Origin: Lentzea albida
Lineage (GTDB): Bacteria > Actinomycetota > Actinomycetes > Mycobacteriales > Pseudonocardiaceae
Length of the DNA stretch: 64,000 nucleotides
Direction of reading: 5' to 3'
NCBI RefSeq assembly: GCF_900111005.1
Contig: NZ_FOFV01000024.1
Coordinates: 448-64,447, forward strand
Shown: piece after piece, positions 34,514 to 43,583 of the stretch
How positions within the stretch are numbered: the stretch's first letter is position 1
How the letters are laid out: each line of letters begins with the position of its first letter
Made by a program: the position numbers and the translations under genes
Notes under the pieces: generated by a model
What the model was told of the DNA's origin: nothing
Database searches by the model: none
What the model saw: only the letters and a program-made list of their open reading frames with translations

Positions 34514-36229
34514 ATGCGGCTGGAAGTCGAGGCGGCGACCCGTTCCGGTGCACGGGCCGGAGGGCCGGGACTCCGCTGGCTCGCGGAAGCGCGGGAGCTG
34601 CGCACCATGGCGGACCTGCTGCCGGTCCTCGCGCGGCGGACGGCAGGGGAGGTGGTCTTTCCGGAGCTGAACACCTCGCTGGCCCACCGGGAGATCCCGG
34701 CGCGGGCGTACGGGGTCGCCGCGGAACTGCGTCGCGCGGGTCTGGACGACCGCCCGGACCAGCGGGTGGGGATCCTCGCCACGACGTCGCCGGAGTTCGT
34801 CTCGGCGCTGTTCGGGGTGTTCGCCGCGAACAGCGCGGCGGTGCCGGTTCCCGTGCCGTCGTTCGCCGGGGGACTGGAGTCCGCTCTGGAGCGGCTGGAC
34901 GCGCTGGTCCGCGGCGCGGGCCTGCGGTGCGTCCTGGTGGGGCCGCCGTTCGACGAGTTCGGTGACGCCATGTGCGAGCGGTACCCGGACGTCGCGGTCA
35001 TCCGCATCGCCGACTGCGCACCGCTGCCCGAAGCTCCGCGGACCGCGCTGCCGGGTCCGCGAGACCTGGCCGTGGTGCAGTACAGCTCCGGGAGCACCTC
35101 CTCGCCGAAGGGGGCGATGATCGAGCACGGTGCGCTGGTGGCCAGCGTGCTGGGCACGGCCGAGCGGGGCGGCGTGGAGGACGGCGACGCCGCGATGGTG
35201 TGGGTGCCGCTGTTCCACGACTTCGGCCTCGTCACGCTGCTGACCCACCTGGTGACCGCCAGCGACCTGCACATGTTCAGCCCCGTGACATTCGTCCGGC
35301 GCACCGCGGAGACCATCCGGTACTTCGCCGACCAGCGCATCGCGTTCTTCACCGGCCCGAACTTCGCCTACGACCGCATCCTCGACGCGGCCGCGGCCGG
35401 GCGGCTCGACGGCGTCGACCTCTCGAGCTGGAAGGCCGCGATCAACGCCGGTGAACCCGTCGCCGCCGAGACGCTGCGACGGTTCGACGAGCTGCTCGGC
35501 CCGCTCGGCGCCCGGCCGACGGTGATGACGCCGGGGTACGGTGCGGCGGAGTTCTGCGTGGGGATCTCGCTGCAGCCCGCGGGCCGGGTCGCGAAGCTGG
35601 TCCACGTCGATCGGGCGTCACTGCGGGACGGCGCGCGGGTGGTGACGCGCGACGGCGCGGAGGCCGGCACGGTGCCCGTCGTGTCCCAGGGGCCCGCCTT
35701 CCCCGGTGTCGAGTTCCGGATCAGCGACGTCGCGGGCCGGGTGCTGGACGAAGGGCACTTCGGCGAGATCGAGGCACGGGGGCCGAACATGCTGCGCGGC
35801 TACCTCGACGACCGCGCCGCCACCGACGCCGCGCTGCGGGACGGCTGGTTCCGCACGCGGGACACCGGGTTCGTGCTCGGCGGCGAGCTCTACGTCTCCG
35901 GGCGGCTGAGCGACATGATCGTGGTGGCCGGCCGGAACTTCCACGCCCACGACGTGGAGATGGCGGTCCGCGATGTCGACGGTGTCTACCAGCGTCACGT
36001 GGTCGTCGTGGCCGACGTGGCCCGTGAGCGCATGGTCGTCGTGGCGGAGACGCAGGCCGACGACCACACGGCCCTGGTCGCCGGCATCCGCGCCCGGATC
36101 GCCGATGAGGTCGGACTGGCGGACGTCGACGTCCGGCTCGTCGCGCGGGGCTGGCTGCCGCGGACCAGCAGCGGGAAGTGGCGTCGTGGTGAGGTGCGCG
36201 AGCGACTCTTCGCCGACAGCGAGGTGTGA
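34514..36229 (+). CDS. Fatty-acyl-AMP-ligase-like enzyme (cassette B)
   Basis: A 571-residue adenylate-forming enzyme, a diverged counterpart of the cassette A ligase. Motifs are YSSGSTSSPKGAM, WVPLFHDFGLVTLL, GPNFAYDRI, PGYGAAEFC and TSSGKWRRGEV. The FAAL-like HDFG block argues for direct transfer to the ACP. ATG 34514 lies 8 bases after GGAGG (34501-34505); ATG 34508 is too close. Differences from the first ligase along the acyl pocket suggest a different acid. The P450 gene starts 4 bases after the stop. Confidence 0.9.
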   Translation: MRLEVEAATRSGARAGGPGLRWLAEARELRTMADLLPVLARRTAGEVVFPELNTSLAHREIPARAYGVAAELRRAGLDDRPDQRVGILATTSPEFVSALFGVFAANSAAVPVPVPSFAGGLESALERLDALVRGAGLRCVLVGPPFDEFGDAMCERYPDVAVIRIADCAPLPEAPRTALPGPRDLAVVQYSSGSTSSPKGAMIEHGALVASVLGTAERGGVEDGDAAMVWVPLFHDFGLVTLLTHLVTASDLHMFSPVTFVRRTAETIRYFADQRIAFFTGPNFAYDRILDAAAAGRLDGVDLSSWKAAINAGEPVAAETLRRFDELLGPLGARPTVMTPGYGAAEFCVGISLQPAGRVAKLVHVDRASLRDGARVVTRDGAEAGTVPVVSQGPAFPGVEFRISDVAGRVLDEGHFGEIEARGPNMLRGYLDDRAATDAALRDGWFRTRDTGFVLGGELYVSGRLSDMIVVAGRNFHAHDVEMAVRDVDGVYQRHVVVVADVARERMVVVAETQADDHTALVAGIRARIADEVGLADVDVRLVARGWLPRTSSGKWRRGEVRERLFADSEV

Positions 36230-36233
36230 ACCG

Positions 36234-37460
36234 GTGTCCCGCGTCTTCGCGCTGAGTCCGGACCAGGCCGACAACGACTCGATGCTGGCCGCGCTGTCCG
36301 AAGGAGGCGCGGTTCAGCAGGTCGTGCTGTCGACCGGGCTCCGAGTCTGGGTCGTGGCCCGCTACGCCGAGGCGAAAGCGGTCCTGTTGGACAGCCGGCT
36401 GAAGAAGGATCCTGCGACGCTGTCCGATCCCGCGCTGCTGTTCGACGGGGGCCGGCACCCCGAGGACAGCTACGCGGTGCTGGGCCGGCACGTGCTGAAC
36501 ACCGACGGAGCCGACCACCGCCGTCTGCGGGAGCTGCTCACGAAGTGCCTGGCCCCGAAGGCCGTCGATCGACGCCGCGGGCGGATCGCCGAGATCGTCG
36601 AGACTTCACTCGACGTCCTGGCCGCCTCGGCGGAGCCCGACCTGGTGACCGAGTTCGCCGCTCCGGTGCTGACCTCGGTGATGAGCGAGGTCATCGGAAT
36701 CGAGCAGACCCTGCTCGACCGGTTGCTCACCGCCGTCCGAGTGGTGGTCGCGGGCCCGGATCCGCGGAGCGCGGAGGCTCGGGAAGCCGCGGACGAGCAG
36801 CATCGGCTCATCCTGGAGGCGATCGACGACCACGACCGGTTCCCCGGCACCGACACGTTGCTGAAGCTGGCTTTCCGCGATCACCACCCCCGCGGCAAGC
36901 TCAGCTTGGCCGAGGTGATGTCGATGGTCGCCTTGACCGTGTTCGCCGGAACCACGACCTCGACGACACTGCTGGCTCACGCCGCCGCTCTCGCGTCCAC
37001 CAGGGAAGACCTGCTCGACGCGATCATGGCCGGTCCGGCGTCGTGCTCGGCGGTGCTCTCGGAGGTCCTGCGCCGGTACCCGCCGACGCCGTGCGCGACC
37101 TGGCGGTTCGCCGCGGAGGACGTGGAGGTGGGTGGGGTCACGATCCCGCGCGACGCCACCGTTCTCGTGCTCGTCGCCGCCGCCAACCGTGATCCCCTGG
37201 CCTACGAGGACGCGGACCGGCTCGTCGTGCCCCGCCCCGGCAGCCCCGCGCACATCGCCTTCGGGCACGGCCCGCACTTCTGCGCGGGTGCCCCGTTGGC
37301 GCTGACCACGGCGACCATGGCGCTCCCCGCGTTGTTCGCGCGGTTTCCGCGGCTGTCCCTCGCCGTCCCGGTCGAGAGGCTGCGCTGGACGACGAACCTG
37401 GGGGACCGCAGCCTGTTCTCCGTGCCGATCCGCCTTCGACCCGATGAGCGGCCGGCATGA
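36234..37460 (+). CDS. Cytochrome P450 (cassette B), unusual I-helix
   Basis: A 408-residue P450 with ExxR (SEVLRR) and the heme loop FGHGPHFCAGAPLAL. The I-helix reads FAGTTTSTT: the usual Glu/Asp before the conserved Thr is Thr, so the acid is absent, as in the cassette A enzyme though by a different residue. The GTG at 36234 is preceded by GAGGTG. It shares LNTDGA-x-HRRLR and ATWRFA/AIWRFA with the cassette A P450, so the two are paralogs. Oxidation of an ACP-bound acyl group is inferred from the gene coupling. Confidence 0.9.
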   Translation: MSRVFALSPDQADNDSMLAALSEGGAVQQVVLSTGLRVWVVARYAEAKAVLLDSRLKKDPATLSDPALLFDGGRHPEDSYAVLGRHVLNTDGADHRRLRELLTKCLAPKAVDRRRGRIAEIVETSLDVLAASAEPDLVTEFAAPVLTSVMSEVIGIEQTLLDRLLTAVRVVVAGPDPRSAEAREAADEQHRLILEAIDDHDRFPGTDTLLKLAFRDHHPRGKLSLAEVMSMVALTVFAGTTTSTTLLAHAAALASTREDLLDAIMAGPASCSAVLSEVLRRYPPTPCATWRFAAEDVEVGGVTIPRDATVLVLVAAANRDPLAYEDADRLVVPRPGSPAHIAFGHGPHFCAGAPLALTTATMALPALFARFPRLSLAVPVERLRWTTNLGDRSLFSVPIRLRPDERPA

Positions 37461-38506
37461 AGGTCGAGCGCACCGTCCGGATCACCGCCGCGACGACGTG
37501 GTTGCCCGACGAGCGGTACCCGGCGGCGAACGCCGTCGCATCCGGGGCGACGACCGCGGAGCAGGCCGCCGGGGCCGCCTGCTCGGAGGTGCCGGTCGGC
37601 GCCGCGGTGCCCGCCTGGTGGATGGGGTGCGAGGCAGCCCGGCAGTGCCTCGGCGAACGAGGAACGGATCCCGCGGAGATCGACTTCATCGCCTACGCCG
37701 GCATGACCCCGGGAGTGGAAGAGGATCCCTGGTCGCCCGCGCACCGGCTCGCCAGGGTGCTCGGCGCGTCCCGGGCGGTCGCGATCGGGCTGGCGCAGAT
37801 GTCGAACGGCGGAGCCGCGGGGATCGGCTGGGCCGCCACCTTGATGCAGGCGGACGAGAACGTCCGGCACGCGTTGTGCACCACCGCGGGCAACTTCAGC
37901 GCGCTCCCGTACGACCGGTGGCGAACGGCTCCCGCCACCGTCTTCGGGGACGGCGCGACCGCCGTTCTCCTGGGACGCGACGAAGGCCCGCTGGTCATCC
38001 GTTCGATCGGCTCGGCGGGTCGCCCGCTGCTCGAGGAGACCTTCCCGGCCTTCCACCCGTTCCGCCCGTTGCCCGAGCCGGTCTCCGGCACCGGGGCGGA
38101 CGCGCTCGGGTTCGCGTCGAACCTGAAGGGCTCCCGCGAGGTGATCCGGGAGGCCGTCGACGTCGCACTGGCCGACGCCGGTCTGGGGGACGAGGACACG
38201 GCCCGCGACCGCATCGCACTCGTCTCGTCGAACCGGCTGGGTGCGCAGGTGACGGACCAGGTCGTGCGGCGTGCCCTGCCGCGGGCGCTGCGCGATCGCT
38301 ACCGCGCGTTCGGGGCGCGGACCGGGCACCTCGGGGCAGGGGACCTGCCGGCGAACCTGGCCGACATCGTGGCGGGTGACATGTTGGGAGCCGGTCGTTG
38401 TGCGCTCCTGATCGGGACGGGCGCGGGGTTGACCGCCTGCGCGATCGTCGTCGAACGCGACCAGCCGGGCCCAGGAGGAGTTGCCGCCGCACCGGCCGTG
38501 CCGTGA
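37457..38506 (+). CDS. KAS III-like protein without catalytic Cys (cassette B)
   Basis: A 349-residue FabH-fold protein, paralog of 25045-26034. The Cys position reads MSNGG, with Asn117 aligned to the FabH Cys and Ser116 beside it; TGHLGAGD replaces the Asn region. Loss of the nucleophile in both copies, with conserved surroundings, points to a changed reaction rather than decay. Acyl transfer, or a non-catalytic partner role, is possible. The ATG overlaps the P450 stop by 4 bases. It ends cassette B. Confidence 0.85.
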   Translation: MKVERTVRITAATTWLPDERYPAANAVASGATTAEQAAGAACSEVPVGAAVPAWWMGCEAARQCLGERGTDPAEIDFIAYAGMTPGVEEDPWSPAHRLARVLGASRAVAIGLAQMSNGGAAGIGWAATLMQADENVRHALCTTAGNFSALPYDRWRTAPATVFGDGATAVLLGRDEGPLVIRSIGSAGRPLLEETFPAFHPFRPLPEPVSGTGADALGFASNLKGSREVIREAVDVALADAGLGDEDTARDRIALVSSNRLGAQVTDQVVRRALPRALRDRYRAFGARTGHLGAGDLPANLADIVAGDMLGAGRCALLIGTGAGLTACAIVVERDQPGPGGVAAAPAVP

Positions 38507-38543
38507 GCCCGAGCGGAAGTCCACTTCGGACTGTTCGGCGGGT

Positions 38544-38560
38544 GTTCGGACGTGCCGAAC
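38544..38560. promoter_or_regulatory. Perfect palindrome GTTCGG-N5-CCGAAC
   Basis: A 6-bp inverted repeat with a 5-base spacer lies in the 219-base gap between the KAS III-like gene and the VOC gene. It resembles the spacing of the TTCCG-N5-YGGAAC sites but has a different core (TTCGG). It could be the operator of the VOC gene. Confidence 0.4.
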
Positions 38561-38725
38561 TGGAAAGTCGGTACAGCGTGCGCATTCAGCGCGACGAACG
38601 CGTGCTTGACACCGCGCTGTCCGCCTCCGACACCACCATCGCACTCCACAACGTCCTCGACACGCAACTACGGAAGCAATCCCAGGAACACCCGCCCATC
38701 AATTTCGCACGGAGGTGCGCACGCC

Positions 38726-39187
38726 ATGGAAGCCCGCCTGAGCTACGCCAAGATCGTGGTCAGCGATCTGGAACGGTCCATCGCCTTCTACACGAAAGCG
38801 ATCGGGTTGTCGGTGCTGCAACGGGTCGAGTTCACCGCACCGGACATCACCGAGGTGGTGCTCGCCGACGCGAGCGGTCAGGGCAGGGTGGTGCTGATGT
38901 GCGGCGACAGCATGCCGGTCCAGTCCGGCGCGCCCGCGTGGACGCCGTTCGTCCTCACCGTCGACGACGCCGCGGCAGCCGCCGCCGAGATCGCGGACGC
39001 GGGCTACGCCCTCGCGTGCGACCCGCCGCTGAAGGTCGGCGGCATCACCATCACGCTGGTCCCGGACCCCGACGGCTACCTCGTCGAGGTCATCTCGTTC
39101 CCGCCGGACCAGTCGGGCCGGCCGCCGGTGCCCGAGGGCAAGGTCCCGCACCCGCTCCCGCAGTTCCACGACCGCGTCCTGAACTGA
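38726..39187 (+). CDS. VOC-family (glyoxalase/bleomycin-resistance) protein
   Basis: A 153-residue vicinal-oxygen-chelate fold protein with two beta-alpha-beta-beta-beta repeats, including VVSDLERSIAFYTKAIGL and the C-terminal LVPDPDGYLVEVIS. A possible metal Glu is in YLVEVIS. Members isomerise, cleave or sequester small molecules; in antibiotic clusters they often bind the product for self-protection. ATG 38726 follows GGAGG at 38711-38715. It may mark the right edge of the cluster. The reaction is not known. Confidence 0.85.
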   Translation: MEARLSYAKIVVSDLERSIAFYTKAIGLSVLQRVEFTAPDITEVVLADASGQGRVVLMCGDSMPVQSGAPAWTPFVLTVDDAAAAAAEIADAGYALACDPPLKVGGITITLVPDPDGYLVEVISFPPDQSGRPPVPEGKVPHPLPQFHDRVLN

Positions 39188-39200
39188 GGCCGCTCCGGAG

Positions 39201-39644
39201 GTGGTCGTCCCGCCCGCTGGCGACCTATCGCCCCGCCCCGCCTCGGCGGGCGGGGCCGACCACCTCCTCGGGGCGCTCAGCCCCCGAGCCGACCTCGTCT
39301 CCGGCGGTGGCATCGACGTCCTGCTCTCCGCCCGCCGCGTCGGCCCCTCCGGCAAGGCTCACGGCCTCGGCATGACCGACGAGATGCTCTCGCAGGCGAT
39401 CTCCAACGCAGCCAGGGCCGGCGCCACCAACGTCGAGTTCCTCGAGGGCAACATCGAGTCGATCCCGTTGCCCGGCAACACCATCGACGTCGTCGTTTCC
39501 AACTGCGTCATCACCCTGTCCGTCGACAAGCCCGCCGTGTTCGCCGACACGTTCTGCGTCCTGCGTCTGACCGACGCGGTGTCGAGCGGCCGGTGTCCGA
39601 GCCCCGCCGTCTTCGCCGTGCTCATCGGCGCCAGGCTCGTGTAG
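39201..39644 (+). pseudogene. Remnant of an arsenite-methyltransferase-like gene
   Basis: The middle of this reading frame matches the SAM-binding core of ArsM-type methyltransferases: GGGIDVLLSARRVGPSGKA, MTDEMLSQA, ATNVEFLEGNIESIPLP and VVSNCVI. The N-terminal cysteine region and the whole C-terminal half are missing, and the first 80 bases and the tail do not look like this family. It is a truncated, probably non-functional copy. Confidence 0.7.
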
Positions 39645-39652
39645 GACTCGTT

Positions 39653-41029
39653 CTACCGGAAGGTGGTCTGGGAGAAGGCCAGCGCTTCCAGCCTGTCGTG
39701 AAGTCGCGGCACGAAGTCTTCGAACTCGGGCTTCATCAGCACGCTCCGGATGATCCGCGCCTCGGGGGCGTCGGCGGTGACACCGGGATGCCGGCTGACG
39801 AGTGCGTCGGACCGCACCTTCAACGTGCTCAGGAACACGGGATCCGCATCTCTCGCACCGCTTTCCAGCATCCGGGCCGAAGTCTCGTCCACGAGCCGCA
39901 TGCTCGCGGGCCGGACGGCCGGAAAGTAGGTGACGATGTCCAGCTCGGGCTCCTGGTACAGCTCGAGCGCTTCGGAGGACCGAATCCTGGTGGCCCAGTC
40001 CAGGGCGGCTCGCCTGCCCGCGCCGAGCACCTGGCCCAGCCCCGAGGGAGTCGGTGGCAGGACCTGGAAGGTGAGCCAAAGAGCTGCGGCGGCCGCGCCG
40101 GACCGCGAGCACTCCAGGCTCGTCTCACCGGGGTTGAACTCGGCGGGCGCGCAGTAGGTGTACGGGGAGTCGTGGTCGTAGAACCGGTCGACGGCCGGGT
40201 CGTTGAAGAGCACCGCGCCGCACCCGTAGGGCTGCAACCCGTGCTTGTGGGGATCGACCACCACGGAATCACATCGGGAAATCGCCTGCCACGGTTCTGG
40301 TGGTAGCGCCTCTGCCGTACCCGATCCCTGCAGGAGGGTGAAGAAACCACCGTAGGCGGCGTCGACGTGTATGCGGATGTCGTAGCGTTCCCTCAGCGCG
40401 AGGACGTCGTGGATCGGATCGACCGCACCCAGTCCCGTCGTGCCGGCTGTCAGGACGACCGTACCGATCTGTCGTGTCCGCAACAGCTCCTCGAGGGCCT
40501 CGACGTCCATCCGGCCGTGTCGATCTGCCCGCACCTCGTGACCTTCCACGCCCAGCACGCGACACATGCGGCTGTGGGTGAAATGGGCTTCCTCGCTGAA
40601 GGCGACACCTTGGCCGGGGCGGAGTTCACGTGCCACGTAAAGAGCTTCGAGGTTCGCGATCGTGCCGCTCGTCGTCAAGTGGCCGAGCGAGGTGTCGAAC
40701 CCGAACATCGCGGACAGCTGGGCGACGACCTCCCTCTCCATCTCGACGGTCGCCGGGCCGCCGTCGAACGCGTGGTTGTTCGGGTTGACCAGCATGGTCG
40801 CCAGGTAGCCGATCGTGGCGGCGAAGTGCGGCGGACGAACCATGTGCCCGGCGTACGAGGGGTGGAAGAAGGGGTAGTTCTTCTCCAGCCTCTTCGTGAA
40901 GTCGTGGAAGACGGCCGCGAACGCCTCGTCCCCGACCTCCATCGACGGGTGAGGTGAGAACGAGGAGAACGAGTTCTGCCACTTCGTGTTCTCCTCGTGT
41001 GCTCGGATCATCCACTTCAACAGGTCCAC
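39653..41029 (-). CDS. PLP-dependent group II decarboxylase
   Basis: A 458-residue decarboxylase of the glutamate/aromatic amino acid family. The PLP lysine is in VVDPHKHGLQPYG, the cofactor Asp in HVDAAYGG, and TTSGTIANLEAL binds phosphate. It would turn an amino acid into an amine; tyrosine, tryptophan or an oxidised tryptophan are candidates, given the next gene. The GTG start has GGAGGTC ten bases upstream and lies 31 bases after the dioxygenase-like gene. It is the last gene of the 44.8-39.6 kb operon. Confidence 0.88.
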   Translation of the reverse strand: MDLLKWMIRAHEENTKWQNSFSSFSPHPSMEVGDEAFAAVFHDFTKRLEKNYPFFHPSYAGHMVRPPHFAATIGYLATMLVNPNNHAFDGGPATVEMEREVVAQLSAMFGFDTSLGHLTTSGTIANLEALYVARELRPGQGVAFSEEAHFTHSRMCRVLGVEGHEVRADRHGRMDVEALEELLRTRQIGTVVLTAGTTGLGAVDPIHDVLALRERYDIRIHVDAAYGGFFTLLQGSGTAEALPPEPWQAISRCDSVVVDPHKHGLQPYGCGAVLFNDPAVDRFYDHDSPYTYCAPAEFNPGETSLECSRSGAAAAALWLTFQVLPPTPSGLGQVLGAGRRAALDWATRIRSSEALELYQEPELDIVTYFPAVRPASMRLVDETSARMLESGARDADPVFLSTLKVRSDALVSRHPGVTADAPEARIIRSVLMKPEFEDFVPRLHDRLEALAFSQTTFR

Positions 41030-41060
41030 GGCTGTTTTCGACCTCCGTCGCCAGTCCGGC

Positions 41061-42224
41061 TCATGAGTTGTGGTGAGAAGAAGCCTGTTCGCTGATCGGC
41101 CAGAAGAGGCGGTTCTCCATGCATCGCCGCAGATACTCGATGCCTTCGGTCCCGCCGGTCCCGCCGCTGGTCCCGATCATGGACTTCGCGATGGAGTGGT
41201 GAGTGCGCTTCCACTTCTGATGACTTCGTTCCAGGCGCTGCACCGCGTTCGTCACCATCTCGCCTTCGGCGACGCTCCACCTGTCCTGCTGACGGCCGTG
41301 CCAGGAGGACAACGTCTTGTGCCCGGACAGGGCGTGCAGCCGCACGTCGGGAACGGAGAGGAAGGCGGGGGAGTCGAGCCGAGCTCTCTTCGGCAGGGCG
41401 CAGAAGATCTCCACCAGCTTGTAGGCCTCCGACTGGATGGCGCTCGACCCGTCGGTTTGCATGCGAAAGGACCGGAAGTGCGCAGGAGGCATGGTGGCGA
41501 GCAGGCTGAACAGCCCTGACGCCTGGTCCAGGGTCGTCGCGGCCGAGTCGACGTGGCGGGCGACTTCTCGGACGCGGTCCGATCCCGCGGCCAGGAGTGC
41601 TTGCCCCAGCATCGTCGCCATGGTCGTGAAGACCGTCTCGTAGCACTGCAGAACTCGGATGAAGAGGTACTCGTCGTGCTGGCTCGAGACGGGAAGAACG
41701 CTGAAGCGCAGAATCTTCTCGACCAGCTCTCCCGCAGGGGAGGTACTCCTGCCCGCTGAGCCGGCGCCTCCCCGCAGAAGATCTATCTTGCGAATTCGCC
41801 TGAGTGCGACGTGGCGGTCCGGCCGACCGTTCGGCAGGAACTCGCTGTCGTGGTCGTCCAACGTCATCTGCTCGAACTCGGCCAGGTCGAGCAGGAGGTG
41901 TGACACCAGCTCCCATCCACTCCGGACGTCTCCCGACGGGGGGAGCAGAGGACTGAGGACGTCGAGTGCCAGGTAGCTCCGGTAGGAGTAGCGGTTCTCC
42001 GCCTTGTCCAGGACGCAGTCGTAGAACGCCGCGGTCGTCGGCTCGATCGCGGTGCCGCTGCGGCTCGCCCTGACCTGGTCCAGGACCTGCTCCGCGAGCC
42101 GGTCCTTGCCGTGTCGCAGTATCTGCGAGCGGATCGAGTTCGCCAGACCCGGTGTCGATCCGCCTTGCCGGGCGCCGGCGGTGGAGGCCGCCGCGTGCTT
42201 GCTCACCGCACTGGTCGCGGTCAT
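41061..42224 (-). CDS. Tryptophan 2,3-dioxygenase-superfamily heme protein
   Basis: A 387-residue protein longer than typical bacterial tryptophan dioxygenases. Family marks are YSYRSYLALD, HDEYLFIRVLQCYE, FRSFRMQ (substrate-carboxylate Arg kept), SSAIQSEAY, and THHSIAKSMIG with GTGGTEG, which includes a likely proximal His. The distal His of authentic enzymes (HQ in LFI-x-x-HQ) is Leu here. Changed distal residues suggest another oxidation, as in superfamily members that hydroxylate or rearrange indoles. It sits between a flavin monooxygenase and a decarboxylase in one operon, so a tryptophan-derived substrate is plausible. Confidence 0.82.
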   Translation of the reverse strand: MTATSAVSKHAAASTAGARQGGSTPGLANSIRSQILRHGKDRLAEQVLDQVRASRSGTAIEPTTAAFYDCVLDKAENRYSYRSYLALDVLSPLLPPSGDVRSGWELVSHLLLDLAEFEQMTLDDHDSEFLPNGRPDRHVALRRIRKIDLLRGGAGSAGRSTSPAGELVEKILRFSVLPVSSQHDEYLFIRVLQCYETVFTTMATMLGQALLAAGSDRVREVARHVDSAATTLDQASGLFSLLATMPPAHFRSFRMQTDGSSAIQSEAYKLVEIFCALPKRARLDSPAFLSVPDVRLHALSGHKTLSSWHGRQQDRWSVAEGEMVTNAVQRLERSHQKWKRTHHSIAKSMIGTSGGTGGTEGIEYLRRCMENRLFWPISEQASSHHNS

Positions 42225-42325
42225 GAGAATTCCTGCCTCACCTTTGAGTCGAGTCAGGTCGGAATGTGGTGACAGGTGATGTGGCGCGAGGTTCCGCTGT
42301 CGTCGGTGCCGCTGGCCGCCGTGAC

Positions 42326-43507
42326 TCAGATGTCACGTTGGAGGGCGTCGGGAACCGCGGCGCCCATCCGCGCCAGCGCATGAGCCTGGTACGGGCCGGA
42401 GTAGACGTTGATGGCGTGGTTCAGCCCGGCGTGCGCGTCGCGCCAGAAACGCTGCATCGGCCGATCCGATCGCAGGGCGTTGCCGCCCGAGTGGCTGTAG
42501 AGGCGGTCGAGTGCCTCCACAGCGCGCCGGCTGCCGCGGACCTGGTCGCAACGCGCGGCCGCGCGGATCTCGAACGGAACCTCTCTCCCGGAGTCGACGA
42601 TGTCCCACATCCGGCTCAGGTTGGCCATCATCTGAGCCCGTGCCGACTCGACCTCGGAGTAGCACTCGCTCAGTTGCGCCAGGAGGAACTTGTCCTCACG
42701 AACCAGCCTGCCCGTCTCGTCGACCCGATCGCGCTGGTAGTCGAAGGACGCCGCGAGCGCCCCACGGCACATGCCGATGACGGCCGCGGTGATCGCATTG
42801 GGGAAGATGGCGGACCAGGGCATGCGGAAGAGGGTTTCGCTCCTGCCTGCTTCTCGTGCCGCGAGGCCGCTCACGACCTTCTGCTCCGCTATCACGCGCT
42901 CGGCGGGGATGAACGCGTTGCTGACCGTGACGTCCTTGCTGCCGCTGCCGCGCAATCCGACCGCGTTCCACGACCCGTCGACGATCGTGTAATCGCCGCG
43001 TGGCAGCAGCATGTGCAAAGTGCCCTCGGAGCCGGCGCGATCGCCGTCCGCGTCAACCACGGTCGCACCCAGCCAGGCCCATTCGCAGTGGTCCGTGCCG
43101 GACGAGAACTGCCACCTGCCGCTCAGGAGGTAGCCCCCCTCGACCGTGCGCGCCTTGCCGAAAGGCGAGAACGGCGATGCGATCCAGGTGTCCGGATCGG
43201 TCGCCCACACGTCGTTCTGAACAGGTTCCGGCATCAGGGCCATCTGCCAGGGGTGTGACCCGAGGACGCCTGCGACCCAGCCCGCGGCGCCGCAGGACTC
43301 GGCGGTCAGGATCACCGCGTCGAAGAAGTCGCGCGGATCGGCCTCGAGGCCGCCGTGCCTCGCCGGTTGCAGCATTCTCACCAGGCCGGTCTTCTTCAGG
43401 ATGTCCGCGGTGTGCCCGGGAAGCGTCCCCAGCTCCTCCGCTTCGGCGGCTTGGGCTTCCAACTGCACGCGTGAGCCCTCGAGCCTTTCGAGCACGTCGT
43501 TCACCAT
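42326..43507 (-). CDS. Acyl-CoA-dehydrogenase-fold flavin monooxygenase (HsaA/HpaB type)
   Basis: A 393-residue group D flavin-dependent hydroxylase. LSGRWQFSSGTDHCEWAWLG, VGLRGSGSKDV and the C-terminal RFWRDAHAGLNHA are typical of two-component monooxygenases such as HsaA. These use reduced FMN/FAD from a separate reductase to hydroxylate phenols or indoles; no reductase gene lies next to it. The ATG has AGGA upstream. It lies 101 bases before the dioxygenase-like gene and 76 bases after the exporter, in the same operon. Confidence 0.88.
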   Translation of the reverse strand: MVNDVLERLEGSRVQLEAQAAEAEELGTLPGHTADILKKTGLVRMLQPARHGGLEADPRDFFDAVILTAESCGAAGWVAGVLGSHPWQMALMPEPVQNDVWATDPDTWIASPFSPFGKARTVEGGYLLSGRWQFSSGTDHCEWAWLGATVVDADGDRAGSEGTLHMLLPRGDYTIVDGSWNAVGLRGSGSKDVTVSNAFIPAERVIAEQKVVSGLAAREAGRSETLFRMPWSAIFPNAITAAVIGMCRGALAASFDYQRDRVDETGRLVREDKFLLAQLSECYSEVESARAQMMANLSRMWDIVDSGREVPFEIRAAARCDQVRGSRRAVEALDRLYSHSGGNALRSDRPMQRFWRDAHAGLNHAINVYSGPYQAHALARMGAAVPDALQRDI

Positions 43508-43583
43508 GTCAGATAGTCCTTTCCCTGCTGCTACAGGCGATTCGGCGTCGAGGTCGCCGAATCGGGAAGTGTGTTCTCGTCCG

